From: Marinirhabdus sp963799365
GTDB lineage: Bacteria; Bacteroidota; Bacteroidia; Flavobacteriales; Flavobacteriaceae
Assembly (NCBI GenBank): GCA_963799365.1
Contig: CAWCWV010000004.1
Location: 8,544-72,543 of the forward strand
Reading direction: 5' to 3'
DNA: 64,000 nucleotides
In this document: piece after piece, positions 8,914-18,299 of the stretch
Layout: each line of letters begins with the position of its first letter
Numbering within the stretch: position 1 is the stretch's first letter
Program-made: the position numbers and the translations under genes
The notes under the pieces: generated by a model
What the model was told of the DNA's origin: nothing
What the model saw: only the letters and a program-made list of their open reading frames with translations
The model's database searches: none

Positions 8914-9926
8914 TTATCTCTCTCATCTGTTCTGAAATTACCAGCAACGCGCTTCATTGTTTCATACAGCGGTGTATATTTAAAAGGAATTGACTTGGTG
9001 ATAGTATGACCGTTGTAGGTATCAAATTTGTAGAGCGAATCCACGTGGGTACGTAACAGTTTTCTTTTAGTGCCGAAGAGAGCCGCTAAAAACCAATCTA
9101 TTGTACTGAAAATAATCAATTTCCACTTTGCAATTTTTTTAGATGGTTTTTGAACGTACAACATATCAGCCAAATCACCTAAAAACTTTCTGTAGGATAC
9201 ATTTTTTGCTATTAGAATAAAGCGCTTGTTTGTAATATCACTATTCATAAGAGCAGTCATCGCTTTAGTAACATCTTGCACATCTACTAAGCCAATGCCT
9301 CCTGTAGTGTAATATTTTAAGCCTTTAGAAACACGTTTTACTATACTTCCACTTCCTTTGTGCCAAAGTCCCTCGCCTAGGATTACTCCTGGATTTACAA
9401 TAACTGCGTCCAGTCCTTCCTGGGTGGCCCGCCAAACTTCCATTTCGGCTCCGTATTTTGTGATTGCATACACGCTGTTTTTGGCTTCTGGATTCCAGTA
9501 GGTTTGTTCGTCTATTATTTCATCCCCAACAGCATCACCTAAGGTAGCAATAGAACTCACGTGGCATAATTTTTTAACTTTATGAGCGAGGCATAAATTC
9601 ACCACATTTGCAGTGCCTTCAATATTTGCCTTTTTAAGTTTATAATAGTTTCTTGGATTAAAATCTACATAGGCGGCTGCATGATATACTTGGGTAATAC
9701 CTTTAAAAGCACCTTCGAGTCTGGGGATATCCGTAATATTAGCTTCAAACCACTCTAAGTTTTTAAGTAGGTTTGTCGCATCTTCGGTATAATAGGATAA
9801 TACTTTATTAACTATAGAGAGATCGCTTCCTTTTCTATGAATGGCGCGCACCTCATGACCATCTTTCAGTAAAAGATAAAGCAAATGGCTTCCCACCAAA
9901 CCTGTGCCGCCCGTGACTAGAATCAT
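8910..9926 (-). CDS. NAD-dependent epimerase/dehydratase family protein
   Basis: A 338-residue extended short-chain dehydrogenase. The Rossmann motif VTGGTGLVGSHLL is at residues 4-16, and the catalytic YAITKYGAE (Tyr-x-x-x-Lys) lies near residue 153. The sequence resembles the dihydroflavonol-4-reductase/3-beta-HSD branch rather than a sugar epimerase, so the substrate may be a lipid or alcohol. It stands alone and converges on the pyrC operon. Start ATG at 9926. Confidence 0.85.
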   Translation of the reverse strand: MILVTGGTGLVGSHLLYLLLKDGHEVRAIHRKGSDLSIVNKVLSYYTEDATNLLKNLEWFEANITDIPRLEGAFKGITQVYHAAAYVDFNPRNYYKLKKANIEGTANVVNLCLAHKVKKLCHVSSIATLGDAVGDEIIDEQTYWNPEAKNSVYAITKYGAEMEVWRATQEGLDAVIVNPGVILGEGLWHKGSGSIVKRVSKGLKYYTTGGIGLVDVQDVTKAMTALMNSDITNKRFILIAKNVSYRKFLGDLADMLYVQKPSKKIAKWKLIIFSTIDWFLAALFGTKRKLLRTHVDSLYKFDTYNGHTITKSIPFKYTPLYETMKRVAGNFRTDERDN

Positions 9927-9979
9927 AGTACGAAAATACTATTTTTTATGGGATGCTTTCTAGTTTAGGCACATCGGTT

Positions 9980-9987
9980 TATCTTTG
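9980..9987 (+). promoter_or_regulatory. TAnnTTTG -7 box before tyrS
   Basis: TATCTTTG matches the -7 consensus and lies 15 bp before the tyrS ATG. The intergenic stretch holds no other obvious signal. Confidence 0.45.
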
Positions 9988-10002
9988 CCCAAAATCTAAA
10001 CA

Positions 10003-11301
10003 ATGAGCTTGAATAATTTTGTTGAAGAACTACAATGGCGTGGCATGGTACACGACGTAATGCCAGATACCGAAGAACACCTTTTGGAACAAATGCGCAG
10101 TGCCTATATAGGCTTTGATCCAACAGCAGATAGTTTGCACATTGGTAATTTAGTGCCAATTATGTTGTTGGCATTTTTCCAGCGTAGTGGTCATAAACCC
10201 GTTGCTTTGGTGGGGGGTGCTACCGGGATGATTGGTGATCCGTCTGGGAAATCTAGCGAGCGAAATTTACTGGATGAAAAAACCTTACGCCATAACCAGG
10301 AATGTGTGAGAAAACAGCTGTCTCACTTTTTAGATTTTACATCGGGCGCTGAGAATGAAGCAGTGATGGTAAATAACTACGACTGGATGAAGGAGTTTTC
10401 GTTTCTTGATTTTATTCGCGATGTAGGGAAACATATCACAGTTAATTATATGATGGCGAAAGATTCGGTTAAAAAAAGATTGACAGGTGAAGAGGCCGAT
10501 GGTATGAGCTTTACTGAATTTACTTACCAAATGGTGCAGGGGTACGACTTTTTACACTTGTATAAAAATAACAACTGTACTCTCCAAATGGGCGGTAGCG
10601 ACCAATGGGGAAATATAACTACAGGTACTGAACTTATTCGTCGTATTGGTGGCGGTAAGGGATACGCACTAACGTGTCCATTAATTACTAAAAGTGATGG
10701 AAGTAAATTTGGCAAGAGTGAAGGGGGTAACATTTGGTTGGATGCTGAGAGAACCTCACCGTACAAATTTTACCAATACTGGCTTAATACTAGCGATGAA
10801 GATGCTGAAAAATACATTAAAATTTTTACGTTTTTAGACAAGCAAACAATAGAACTTTTAGTGAAAGAACATGCCGAAGCTCCTCATGCAAGAGCCTTGC
10901 AAAATCGTTTGGCTGAAGAAGTAACAAAAACCGTGCACGGCGATGAGCAATTAGAGAATGCTGTGAAAGCATCTTCAATATTGTTTGGGAAGTCAACTTC
11001 TGCAGACATTAAGACCTTGAATGAGCAGACTTTTTTAGACATTTTTGAAGGAGTGCCTCAAGCTGAAATTTCAAAAGAAGAAATTAAAAATGGCTTGGAT
11101 ATTATAGGTGCTTTGGCCGAAAAAAGCGGGTTCTTAAAAAGTAATGGTGAAGCAAGACGTGCGTTAAAAGAAAATTCTATTTCAGTAAATAAAGAAAAGG
11201 TAGGTGATGATTACGTAGTAACTTCCGAAGATCTGATAAATCAAACTTTTGTTCTTTTGCAGAGAGGAAAGAAAAATTATTTTATCCTCAAAGTAGTTTA
11301 A
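10003..11301 (+). CDS. tyrS: tyrosine--tRNA ligase
   Basis: A 432-residue class I aminoacyl-tRNA synthetase that charges tRNA-Tyr. The HIGH-type motif appears as HIGNL near residue 46 and the KMSKS-type loop as KFGKSEGGN near 231. The tyrosine-binding region YIGFDPTADSLH precedes HIGNL. A C-terminal S4-like RNA-binding domain follows (NGEARRALKENSISVN near 380). Length and motif order are normal for bacterial TyrRS. Confidence 0.97.
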   Translation: MSLNNFVEELQWRGMVHDVMPDTEEHLLEQMRSAYIGFDPTADSLHIGNLVPIMLLAFFQRSGHKPVALVGGATGMIGDPSGKSSERNLLDEKTLRHNQECVRKQLSHFLDFTSGAENEAVMVNNYDWMKEFSFLDFIRDVGKHITVNYMMAKDSVKKRLTGEEADGMSFTEFTYQMVQGYDFLHLYKNNNCTLQMGGSDQWGNITTGTELIRRIGGGKGYALTCPLITKSDGSKFGKSEGGNIWLDAERTSPYKFYQYWLNTSDEDAEKYIKIFTFLDKQTIELLVKEHAEAPHARALQNRLAEEVTKTVHGDEQLENAVKASSILFGKSTSADIKTLNEQTFLDIFEGVPQAEISKEEIKNGLDIIGALAEKSGFLKSNGEARRALKENSISVNKEKVGDDYVVTSEDLINQTFVLLQRGKKNYFILKVV

Positions 11302-11370
11302 ATTAATAGTGGTTAGTCTCCGAAACTGCTTGCCGCGCTTTGGTAAGCAGGTGTAGCTAAAGAAGAAAAA

Positions 11371-11414
11371 AAGAAAACCCTCAAGAGTTCAAACAAACTG
11401 CGGAGGGTTTTCAA
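11371..11414. terminator. bidirectional terminator between tyrS and the YHS gene
   Basis: GAAAACCCTC (11373-11382) pairs with GAGGGTTTTC (11403-11412) across a 20-base loop. It can serve tyrS on the plus strand and the YHS gene on the minus strand. Confidence 0.65.
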
Positions 11415-11440
11415 ACTAACTAACCAATTATGAATTTTTA

Positions 11441-11899
11441 CTATTTTTTATCCATTTTCATTTCCATCTGCATCTTGTCCCAATTCTCATCTGCTTTTTT
11501 CTGCATCATATCAGGGCCTTCTTCATTCCATTTTTTTAAAGTGTCAGCAAAAAAAGAGTCGTAAAATAAATATAATTTTCCATCTTTAATTTGAAACGAT
11601 TCCGGATCAATTCCAACTCGTTTTCCATCTGTAGCGACTGCATAAGCGCAATAACCTCCATATTGTGGGGTATACATTTCTGGATTGTCGATGAAAGCTT
11701 TTAGGTTTTCCTGAGTTGCAAACTTATACTTTGCACCACCGTGGGTGGTGGTATTTATTTTATCCCCTTCTAATGCTTTGTTACTAAAATAGGCAACTAC
11801 ATCATAGCCTTCGGCAGCGTAGCCTTTTTTGATGTGGATGTCTTGTGCAAATAGGGTTGCCGAAACAACCATAACTAAAATAAATACGATTTTTTTCAT
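11441..11899 (-). CDS. secreted YHS domain protein
   Basis: A 152-residue protein with an N-terminal signal peptide (cleavage near residues 18-19, after LFAQ). The core YDVVAYF...YKFATQENLKAF and GGYCAYAVA matches the YHS-like fold, named for Tyr-His-Ser motifs and found in metal-handling or heavy-metal-exporter proteins. The C-terminus is Met/Lys-rich (KMQMEMKMDKK), which might bind metal. Stand-alone gene. The fold is fairly clear; a metal role is inference. Confidence 0.78.
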   Translation of the reverse strand: MKKIVFILVMVVSATLFAQDIHIKKGYAAEGYDVVAYFSNKALEGDKINTTTHGGAKYKFATQENLKAFIDNPEMYTPQYGGYCAYAVATDGKRVGIDPESFQIKDGKLYLFYDSFFADTLKKWNEEGPDMMQKKADENWDKMQMEMKMDKK

Positions 11900-12029
11900 A
11901 AGGTTTACTAAGTCGAAGGTTATTTATAGTGCTTACATTTTTTGTAAATTTTTATCAATATTCCTTGTTCTTGCTTCCTATGTGCCTTTTTGGCGAAAGG
12001 AACATATATTGTTTAAAATCTATGAAACT

Positions 12030-12545
12030 TTATAAAAAATTTGAAACTTCAGGATAAGGAATCAAGGAACTTATGAGTAGTTCGATGCTGTCCTTTGCAA
12101 TCATTGTGATGCTTATTAAAATAGATACTACTAAGATGGCTACTGAAAGATTATTCGTTTTAATAGCTTTAAACTCATTCACCCCTGTGGTTAGGATGGA
12201 GAATAAAAAGAAAACTGTTGCATTGATAAAAACAGCCATCACAAAACCAATAAACAAATACAAACTTGAATATTGAATCACGGTAGCCCAATTTATAGTT
12301 TCTTCCTGCGTTGTAGCAATTCTAATAACGTTGGTGATGGAAGGGATAATTTCACTTAAAATAAGTCCAATAGATATAATAATTCCCGAAGTAAAAACCG
12401 TGAATGCCATATTATCTCCCTGTACATCTTCAGTAGAGAAAAACAGGCGTTTAAGAATTTTATAGGAAATAAAAATAATAAATACTGAAATAACTAGTGA
12501 AAGTACGATTTCAATAAGTGCCAAAGTAAAAAGCTGTGTGTTCAT
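12030..12545 (-). CDS. DUF350 family membrane protein
   Basis: A 171-residue all-helical membrane protein made of two similar halves with about five transmembrane helices in total; the repeated Phe/Ile-rich segments fit DUF350 (YjfL/UPF0719 type). No catalytic residues are recognisable. It starts 7 bp after the stop of the transglutaminase-like gene on the same strand and is probably translated from the same message as that gene and the LuxE-like gene. Confidence 0.65.
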   Translation of the reverse strand: MNTQLFTLALIEIVLSLVISVFIIFISYKILKRLFFSTEDVQGDNMAFTVFTSGIIISIGLILSEIIPSITNVIRIATTQEETINWATVIQYSSLYLFIGFVMAVFINATVFFLFSILTTGVNEFKAIKTNNLSVAILVVSILISITMIAKDSIELLISSLIPYPEVSNFL

Positions 12546-12552
12546 AGTCTTA

Positions 12553-13578
12553 TTATTTACTAGTTAAGACGATGTTCCAATAAGAAACATCATTAAATGT
12601 TGAAGGTAAATCGCCTGCTTTAAAATATTTATTGGTGGTTTCCCATAATAAGTAGCGCTTTCCGTAATAGGTTTTGTAAGTTCCGGCACCAGGAATATTA
12701 ATTCCTAAAATTGAATGGCGGTAATAATCACTATTTAAAATAGCAATATCATATCCAAAATATTTTAAGAGGGCATATATAAGTACCGTTCGCGAATCAC
12801 AGTCGCCTTTTAAACTCTGTAAAAAAGTCACTAGATTTTGTACGCCATACTTAACACCTCCCACGCAACATTCCGGGCAGTCTTTTAAAACACGCTGGAT
12901 CTCATAGTCGTAATTTTCTGCCGGAAGGCATTCGCTTTCAAAAACCAATGAATACGGGATATCTTGAATGCAGGTTACAACCATTTCGGCAAACTCCATT
13001 TGGTTTAGGTTTTTGTTGGCTTGAATTTCGGCAAAGGCAGTAATTACTAAATCCAGTTTTGGAGTGTCTTTCCGATCCAGATAATCATACAAATCTCCCC
13101 AAAAGTTGCCCGAAGTACTTCCTTTATATTGCTCCAAATGTTTGTAAAGAGAAAGATAATCTGCTTCTCTCACGGTAAGGTTAGCATCGTATTCATTTCC
13201 GAAGTTATCCCTCCAAACCCTGTTACTGCTGTACACTAAAATGGTGTCGTTATTTTCGATCAGGGTACTTTTAGCAACTTGTTCGTTTTTATTAAAGGTT
13301 GACGATTTGCGTTCCTCAAAAGTATCAGAAATAAAACTGAAGGCAAATCGTAAAAATAATACCATCATAAAGTAGAAAACAGCACTACCCCAAAGAAAAC
13401 CTTTTTTCGGTTTACCCATCATAGCGCTTGTGAGAATAAAGGTCGCAACAATCCCCAAAATAGCTGCAAATAAGGTTGAAAACCCCATTATACTTAATAT
13501 TCCAAAAGCAAAAAACGAAAGCACAAAGGCAACGACCGACCAAAGACAGCCGTGGTTATTTGTTTTTTCGTCTTGCAT
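12553..13578 (-). CDS. membrane protein with transglutaminase-like domain
   Basis: A 341-residue protein. Three hydrophobic helices occupy about residues 12-85, and an extracytoplasmic or soluble domain follows. That domain contains GDCDSRTVLIYALLKYFGYD near residues 258-277, a Cys in the arrangement of transglutaminase-like peptidases, and then a downstream His (YYRHSILGI) and a late Trp/Glu segment. This Cys...His layout is the only functional clue. The gene overlaps the LuxE-like gene by one base at 13578 and precedes the DUF350 gene. I do not know a described function for this set. Confidence 0.65.
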   Translation of the reverse strand: MQDEKTNNHGCLWSVVAFVLSFFAFGILSIMGFSTLFAAILGIVATFILTSAMMGKPKKGFLWGSAVFYFMMVLFLRFAFSFISDTFEERKSSTFNKNEQVAKSTLIENNDTILVYSSNRVWRDNFGNEYDANLTVREADYLSLYKHLEQYKGSTSGNFWGDLYDYLDRKDTPKLDLVITAFAEIQANKNLNQMEFAEMVVTCIQDIPYSLVFESECLPAENYDYEIQRVLKDCPECCVGGVKYGVQNLVTFLQSLKGDCDSRTVLIYALLKYFGYDIAILNSDYYRHSILGINIPGAGTYKTYYGKRYLLWETTNKYFKAGDLPSTFNDVSYWNIVLTSK

Positions 13579-14555
13579 TAGAGCACCATTAAATTACAAC
13601 CGCGAATATCACTATTGTCAAAACGTCCCATCACTTCAAAAGTAGAATTGGGATGTAGTTTGCCTAAATCCTGCGTAGCAATAAATGAGCAGGAATGGGT
13701 ATTTGCCAGATCTATAATATTTAATCCGCCAGTTTTGCCAGTGATGTAGGTAAGCGCATCTTCAGTATCTCGCGTAAGGATTTTCATCCAAGGAGGACAT
13801 TCGTAAATTCCTTCACCTTTGGAGTAGGCTTGAGAAAGTAACTCTGTCATTCCGTATTCACTGTGAATTTTTTCTACGCCAAAACCCTCGGTAAGCATAT
13901 CGTGGAGTTCGCTTTTTATCATTTCTTTTCGGCGACCTTTCATGCCGCCAGTTTCCATGACGATGGTGTGCTTGAGCTTAAATTTTTGTTTTTCAATAAG
14001 ATCGAGTAACGCATAAGAAACACCTAACAGTATTGTTTTTTGTCCTTTTGCCTCAAGTTTTTTAAGCTTTTCAATTAACTCGGCTATGTTGTTAAGGTAA
14101 AACCCGCTATCGGGGTTGTTGCTTTCAGAAATAAGCCTGTCCGCCATATAAACAAGTGAAGATCCTCCTTGTTCTAAATACGAAGGCAATAAGGCTAGCA
14201 CAACAAACTCTTTCGCGTCTCCATAAAATTGTTGAAATGTTTTCAAAAAACTAGTCTCGTAGTATTCCAAATCTGCTACTTTATGTTGGCTTGTTACAGT
14301 TCCGGTTGTCCCACTGCTGTTGAAGGTTTTTTCGGGATATAATCCGGTAGTGAGTATTTTTTCAGTTTTAAAAAATTGAATGGGTAAAAAAGGAATTTGT
14401 TTTAATTCTGAAACAGTTTCAGGATTCACGTTCAGTAATTGACAGAATCTTCGGTAAACTTCCACATGTTTGTATTGAAACTGAAACGTCTCTAATGCAA
14501 CCGATTTAAAATCGCTTTCAGAAGAAATGGTGCTAAAATGTGTTGGAAGTTCCAA
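13578..14555 (-). CDS. LuxE/PaaK-like acyl-protein synthetase (adenylate-forming)
   Basis: A protein of about 325 residues related to LuxE acyl-protein synthetase and phenylacetate-CoA ligase-like adenylating enzymes. The phosphate-binding loop NSSGTTGTVTSQ and the later SEYGMTELLSQAY motif are clear. Start choice is uncertain. The frame is open to a TTG at 14642, but that would place a terminator hairpin (14593-14623) inside the coding region. The family usually begins shortly before an ISSE-type segment, so I favour the TTG at 14555; a TTG at 14579 is the other option. In flavobacteria such genes can sit near glycan or acyl-modification genes; no such neighbour is visible here. Confidence 0.75.
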   Translation of the reverse strand: MELPTHFSTISSESDFKSVALETFQFQYKHVEVYRRFCQLLNVNPETVSELKQIPFLPIQFFKTEKILTTGLYPEKTFNSSGTTGTVTSQHKVADLEYYETSFLKTFQQFYGDAKEFVVLALLPSYLEQGGSSLVYMADRLISESNNPDSGFYLNNIAELIEKLKKLEAKGQKTILLGVSYALLDLIEKQKFKLKHTIVMETGGMKGRRKEMIKSELHDMLTEGFGVEKIHSEYGMTELLSQAYSKGEGIYECPPWMKILTRDTEDALTYITGKTGGLNIIDLANTHSCSFIATQDLGKLHPNSTFEVMGRFDNSDIRGCNLMVL

Positions 14556-14592
14556 TATAGGTTGTGAGCTAGACTTCAAAAATAGGGAATAA

Positions 14593-14623
14593 AAAAAGCT
14601 TCTACCAATAGCGGAAGCTTTTT
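14593..14623 (-). terminator. terminator after the T9SS lamin-tail gene
   Basis: AAAAAGCTTC and GAAGCTTTTT form a 10-bp perfect stem around an 11-base loop. It lies just past the stop codon at 14643 on the minus strand, before the LuxE-like gene. Confidence 0.75.
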
Positions 14624-14642
14624 CAAATGTATAAAATTTCAA

Positions 14643-16358
14643 TTATTTTACCACTAATTTTTTCGTAGCAGTTATGCCATCTTGCACTATTTTTATTAAG
14701 TAAAATCCACTGTTTAGAATACTTATATCGATTATTTTTTCTGAAATTGAATACAATATTAGTTGCCCAGAAATTGTATAAATGGAAACTATCATTTCAG
14801 CATCATTTGTTGAGGTTATATTAATGAAGTCTCCGTGGGTTGGATTTGGGTAAATTGCAAATCTATTTTGAGTAGCTTCGTTATTGCCTAGTATAATTCC
14901 ATTAACGTCGTTTAGGTTTCTTGAGGTTAAATAATAGGTTCCGTTTCGGTCTGTAATAATTCCGGCAATATTTACATTATTGACAGGTACTTTTAGTCCA
15001 AGGTAATCTACTTCAAAAAAAGCAGCTCTAAAATTAAAACTTCCGTTGGGATTTAGCATCCCATAAATCTGGTCTGCAATCCACGTTGTATTTAAGGAAT
15101 TGTCTATATCTACACCTTGTATAATTTGAACAAATTCCGACTCAAAATCTTCTGGTGATGCATTTAATTGTGAAATAGAAACAGCTTGAGGAATGACGCT
15201 GTTAAATTGAGAAGTAGGTGGGCCAGGGTCACTTTCGGGCAAGAATTGCATCTGGCCGTTAAATTCGCTTAAAACTCCAGTTATGTTTGAAATCCCGTTC
15301 TTGATGGCGTAATTGGTTGTGATAATACCGTTAGGATCGTCTATTAAAATTGCGGCAGTAGCATCCTCAATAAATTTTTGACCTCTGAATACCTGTTGAT
15401 ATGTTATCACTGCTTCTCCCGTGAATGTATAGATTTCACCAAGAACACCAGCTCTTAATTCCGAAATGGTAGTTACCTCTCCGGAAGGTTCACAAAGTAT
15501 TGTGGTAATAATAGTATCCAGCTCACATGTTGCGCTGGATATAGTTACAATGATCGTAGCATTTTCAGCTACTTCAGAAATAATAATCGTTCCTATTGCA
15601 TTATTAGAGGGATTATCACCACCAATGGTTCCGGACCCTACTGTAAGTGCGATGGTAAAGTTTTCGGTTCCTCCACCTTCAAAATCTAAAGTTACTGTTG
15701 TCTCGTCAATACCAGAAGTGTTGGCATTGCAAGTGCTATTTGTGCCTACAATTTGAAAAGTACATACTGCACAAACATTTTCTAAGTCGAGCGTTGAAAG
15801 AGCCGTACAATAGGTCCCGTCCGCTATTTTTTGAAGAGATTCTAGTTCACTATTACTGTTAAGGTCTTCGTTGTATTGTATTGTTTCATTTAAGGCAAGT
15901 AATAAATCAACATCATCTGGTTCTCCTTTTGCATATACAAGAGCATCTACAAGATTTGTAGTAGTAGGAGCGGTTCCGTTTGGGAAATCTGCGGGTATTC
16001 CAAAATATAAGGCTATGGCGTCAGGTCCATTTTGTATTTTATTACTTGTTCCTATAGCAATATCTACTCCAGGTACGCCATCGTTTCCAATAATAAAAAG
16101 GCCGTTAGCATCTGTTGTAAAACCATCAAGATTAATGACATTATAACTTCCGTTTATGGGGTGGTTGCCATTAAATAATACCAAAATCATTCCGTCCAAT
16201 GAAGTGTTGGCGGGATTTGTTTTTAATTCAATAAATTCTAGGGTATCGGTTCCGTCCTGATCTGCGTCTAACTCATTAATAAAATATTGGGTGCCCTGCT
16301 CTGTCTGGGCAATCCCTAAAATTGAACATAGGACTGCCAGCATCGTAAATCTTTTCAT
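14643..16358 (-). CDS. T9SS-secreted protein with lamin-tail domain and type A sorting signal
   Basis: A 571-residue exported protein. A signal peptide covers residues 1-18. A lamin-tail-like domain follows at about 25-190 (INELDADQDGTDTLEFIEL). The middle carries a Cys-containing beta region near 195-290 and a DUF5689/OB-like domain near 295-480 (TISELRA, RGQKFIEDATAAILIDDPNGI). The C-terminus is a type IX secretion sorting domain (FAIYPNPTHGDFINI, then SGFYLIKIVQDG). This architecture recurs in Bacteroidota cell-surface proteins, some near secreted nucleases; no nuclease motif is present here. Monocistronic, ending in a strong terminator. Confidence 0.85.
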   Translation of the reverse strand: MKRFTMLAVLCSILGIAQTEQGTQYFINELDADQDGTDTLEFIELKTNPANTSLDGMILVLFNGNHPINGSYNVINLDGFTTDANGLFIIGNDGVPGVDIAIGTSNKIQNGPDAIALYFGIPADFPNGTAPTTTNLVDALVYAKGEPDDVDLLLALNETIQYNEDLNSNSELESLQKIADGTYCTALSTLDLENVCAVCTFQIVGTNSTCNANTSGIDETTVTLDFEGGGTENFTIALTVGSGTIGGDNPSNNAIGTIIISEVAENATIIVTISSATCELDTIITTILCEPSGEVTTISELRAGVLGEIYTFTGEAVITYQQVFRGQKFIEDATAAILIDDPNGIITTNYAIKNGISNITGVLSEFNGQMQFLPESDPGPPTSQFNSVIPQAVSISQLNASPEDFESEFVQIIQGVDIDNSLNTTWIADQIYGMLNPNGSFNFRAAFFEVDYLGLKVPVNNVNIAGIITDRNGTYYLTSRNLNDVNGIILGNNEATQNRFAIYPNPTHGDFINITSTNDAEMIVSIYTISGQLILYSISEKIIDISILNSGFYLIKIVQDGITATKKLVVK

Positions 16359-16573
16359 ATACTAAAAGTTACGGGGAGCGATCACAAATATACTAAAAAT
16401 AGTTTTTTAAAGTGTTTGTTTTAAGTCGGTTGTGGGGGTATTTTGGGGTTAAGCACATTTTCAGGAGCACCAAATTTAAAGGGTTGTGTTACCTAAATGT
16501 TAACAATAGTATGGCAGTTACAGCCTAATAGCTAATTGTAGTATCTTTAACTTTTTGATAATACCTTAGTAAA

Positions 16574-17256
16574 ATGAAAAAGAAAAACATCAGGATTTTA
16601 TTAGTAGATGACGACCCGATATCTTAGAAATTGTGGGATATAACCTTACTGCAGAAGGATATCAAGTGATAACCGCAGAAAATGGAATAGAAGCCATCGC
16701 CACTGCTAAAAAAGAAAAGCCTCATTTGATTATCTTGGATGTGATGATGCCCGAAATGGACGGGATTGAAGCTTGTGAAAAATTACGAAAAATCCCGGAA
16801 CTTTCCGATACCATTATAACGTTCTTCACAGCGCGAGGCGAAGATTATTCTCAAGTTGCCGGCTTTGAAGCAGGAGCAGACGACTATATAACAAAGCCTG
16901 TAAAGCCAAAAGTGCTAATAAGCAAAGTAAAAGCTTTGCTAAGACGCTTTAAAGAGTCTACTGGTGAAGATGCTAGCGTAAAATTAGGTAACTTGGTCAT
17001 AAATAGAGAAGAGTATAAAATTGTTTTGGGTAAAGAAGAAATTTCACTTCCAAGAAAGGAATTTGAATTACTTGCGCTCCTTGCTTCAAAACCTGGGAAA
17101 GTGTTTAAAAGAGAAGATATTTTAGACAGAGTTTGGGGTAATGAAGTTGTTGTAGGGGGAAGAACTATAGATGTGCATATTCGTAAATTACGTGAAAAAT
17201 TAGGCGATGAAAAATTTAAAACAGTAAAAGGAGTCGGATATAAATTTGTAGTGTAG
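16574..17256 (+). pseudogene. OmpR-type response regulator, broken by a 1-base deletion
   Basis: The natural start is the ATG at 16574 (MKKKNIRILLVDDDP), but the frame runs into TAG at 16625. Adding one G near 16618 (CCCGAT to CCCGGAT) restores DDDPDILEIVGYNL and joins the remaining 207 codons without a stop. The restored protein has the receiver acidic pocket, the phospho-Asp in LDVMMPEMDGI, FFTARGED, the conserved Lys in ITKPVKP, and a winged-helix DNA-binding domain (GGRTIDVHIRKLREKLG). The downstream part alone lacks the acidic pocket. The kinase gene starts in the last base of its stop codon. A sequencing error is as likely as a real mutation, because the kinase is intact. Confidence 0.85.
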
Positions 17257-18299
17257 TGGCAAAACCATTTAAGAAAACATATAAATTCGCAGCGTATACA
17301 TCGACGTTTATTACCCTGTTTTTAACACTCATAATGGGTGTTTTTTTTTATGTACAAGAAGCTATTAGTTATTGGTTTCTTGCCGCCTTTGCTGTTCTTT
17401 GTTATCTTTTTTCCTTTTTTATTATTCAATATCGGGTTCAAAAGTTTATCTACAAAAGAGTGATGAAAATTTATGAAGATGTGCGTCTATTGGATGCAGC
17501 TACTTTTTCGCCAAAAAGAGTCACTACAGATATGGAAACACTAACCAAAGAAGTGGAGCGATTCGCTAAAGATAAAAAACTGGAAATTGAATCCCTTAAA
17601 GTACGGGAAAACTACCGAAGAGAATTTCTGGGAAACATTTCACACGAATTAAAAACACCATTGTTTACCGTACAAGGCTATATTCTCACCTTATTGGAAG
17701 GCGCAATGAAGAACAAGTCTTTGAGAAAAAAGTACCTGCAACGTGCCAATAAAGGAGTGGAACGTCTAATTTATATTATCAAAGATCTTGATATGATCAC
17801 TAAACTTGAAGCCGGTGATCTAAATCTAAATGAAGAAGAGTTTAATATCATAGAGCTGGTTCAAAATGTTTTTGATTTGCTAGAAATGAAAGCCTCTAAA
17901 AAACGAATAACTCTCACCTTCGACATTGAGTATGACGACAGTATCTTTGTCTATGCAGATAAAGAACGAATCCAACAGGTGCTTACCAATCTTATTATGA
18001 ATTCTATAAAATATGGTGTAAAAGATGGCACTACAGAGGTAAGCATAGAAGAATTCGTAAAAAATAAAGTGCTGGTTCGCATTACAGATAACGGGGAAGG
18101 CATTGAGAAAGAATATCTTACCCGTTTGTTTGAGCGTTTTTTTAGAGTAGATAAAAGCGGATCCAGAAAAGAGGGTGGCAGCGGATTAGGACTCGCTATC
18201 GTAAAGCATATTGTTGAAGCACATAATGAGAAGATCTACGTTGAAAGCCAGATTGGAATAGGTTCAGAATTTTCATTTACCCTCGAAAAGGCCGAATAG
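17256..18299 (+). CDS. membrane sensor histidine kinase
   Basis: A 347-residue PhoR-like kinase. Two transmembrane helices lie at about 13-33 and 37-58 with almost no periplasmic loop, so it may sense membrane or cytoplasmic signals. The HisKA phosphoacceptor GNISHELKTPLF is near residue 129. The ATPase domain has the N box (LTNLIMNSIKYG), G1 (DNGEGIE), F box (LFERFFRVDK) and G2 (GGSGLGLAIVKHI). It starts at GTG, one base inside the stop of the response regulator gene, so the two are translationally coupled. Its 3' end overlaps the convergent glycosyltransferase gene by 27 bp. Confidence 0.93.
   Translation: MAKPFKKTYKFAAYTSTFITLFLTLIMGVFFYVQEAISYWFLAAFAVLCYLFSFFIIQYRVQKFIYKRVMKIYEDVRLLDAATFSPKRVTTDMETLTKEVERFAKDKKLEIESLKVRENYRREFLGNISHELKTPLFTVQGYILTLLEGAMKNKSLRKKYLQRANKGVERLIYIIKDLDMITKLEAGDLNLNEEEFNIIELVQNVFDLLEMKASKKRITLTFDIEYDDSIFVYADKERIQQVLTNLIMNSIKYGVKDGTTEVSIEEFVKNKVLVRITDNGEGIEKEYLTRLFERFFRVDKSGSRKEGGSGLGLAIVKHIVEAHNEKIYVESQIGIGSEFSFTLEKAE

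Noticed and set aside
14556..14642. N-terminal extension of the LuxE-like gene
   Set aside because: It would translate through a perfect terminator hairpin of the upstream gene and has no family counterpart.
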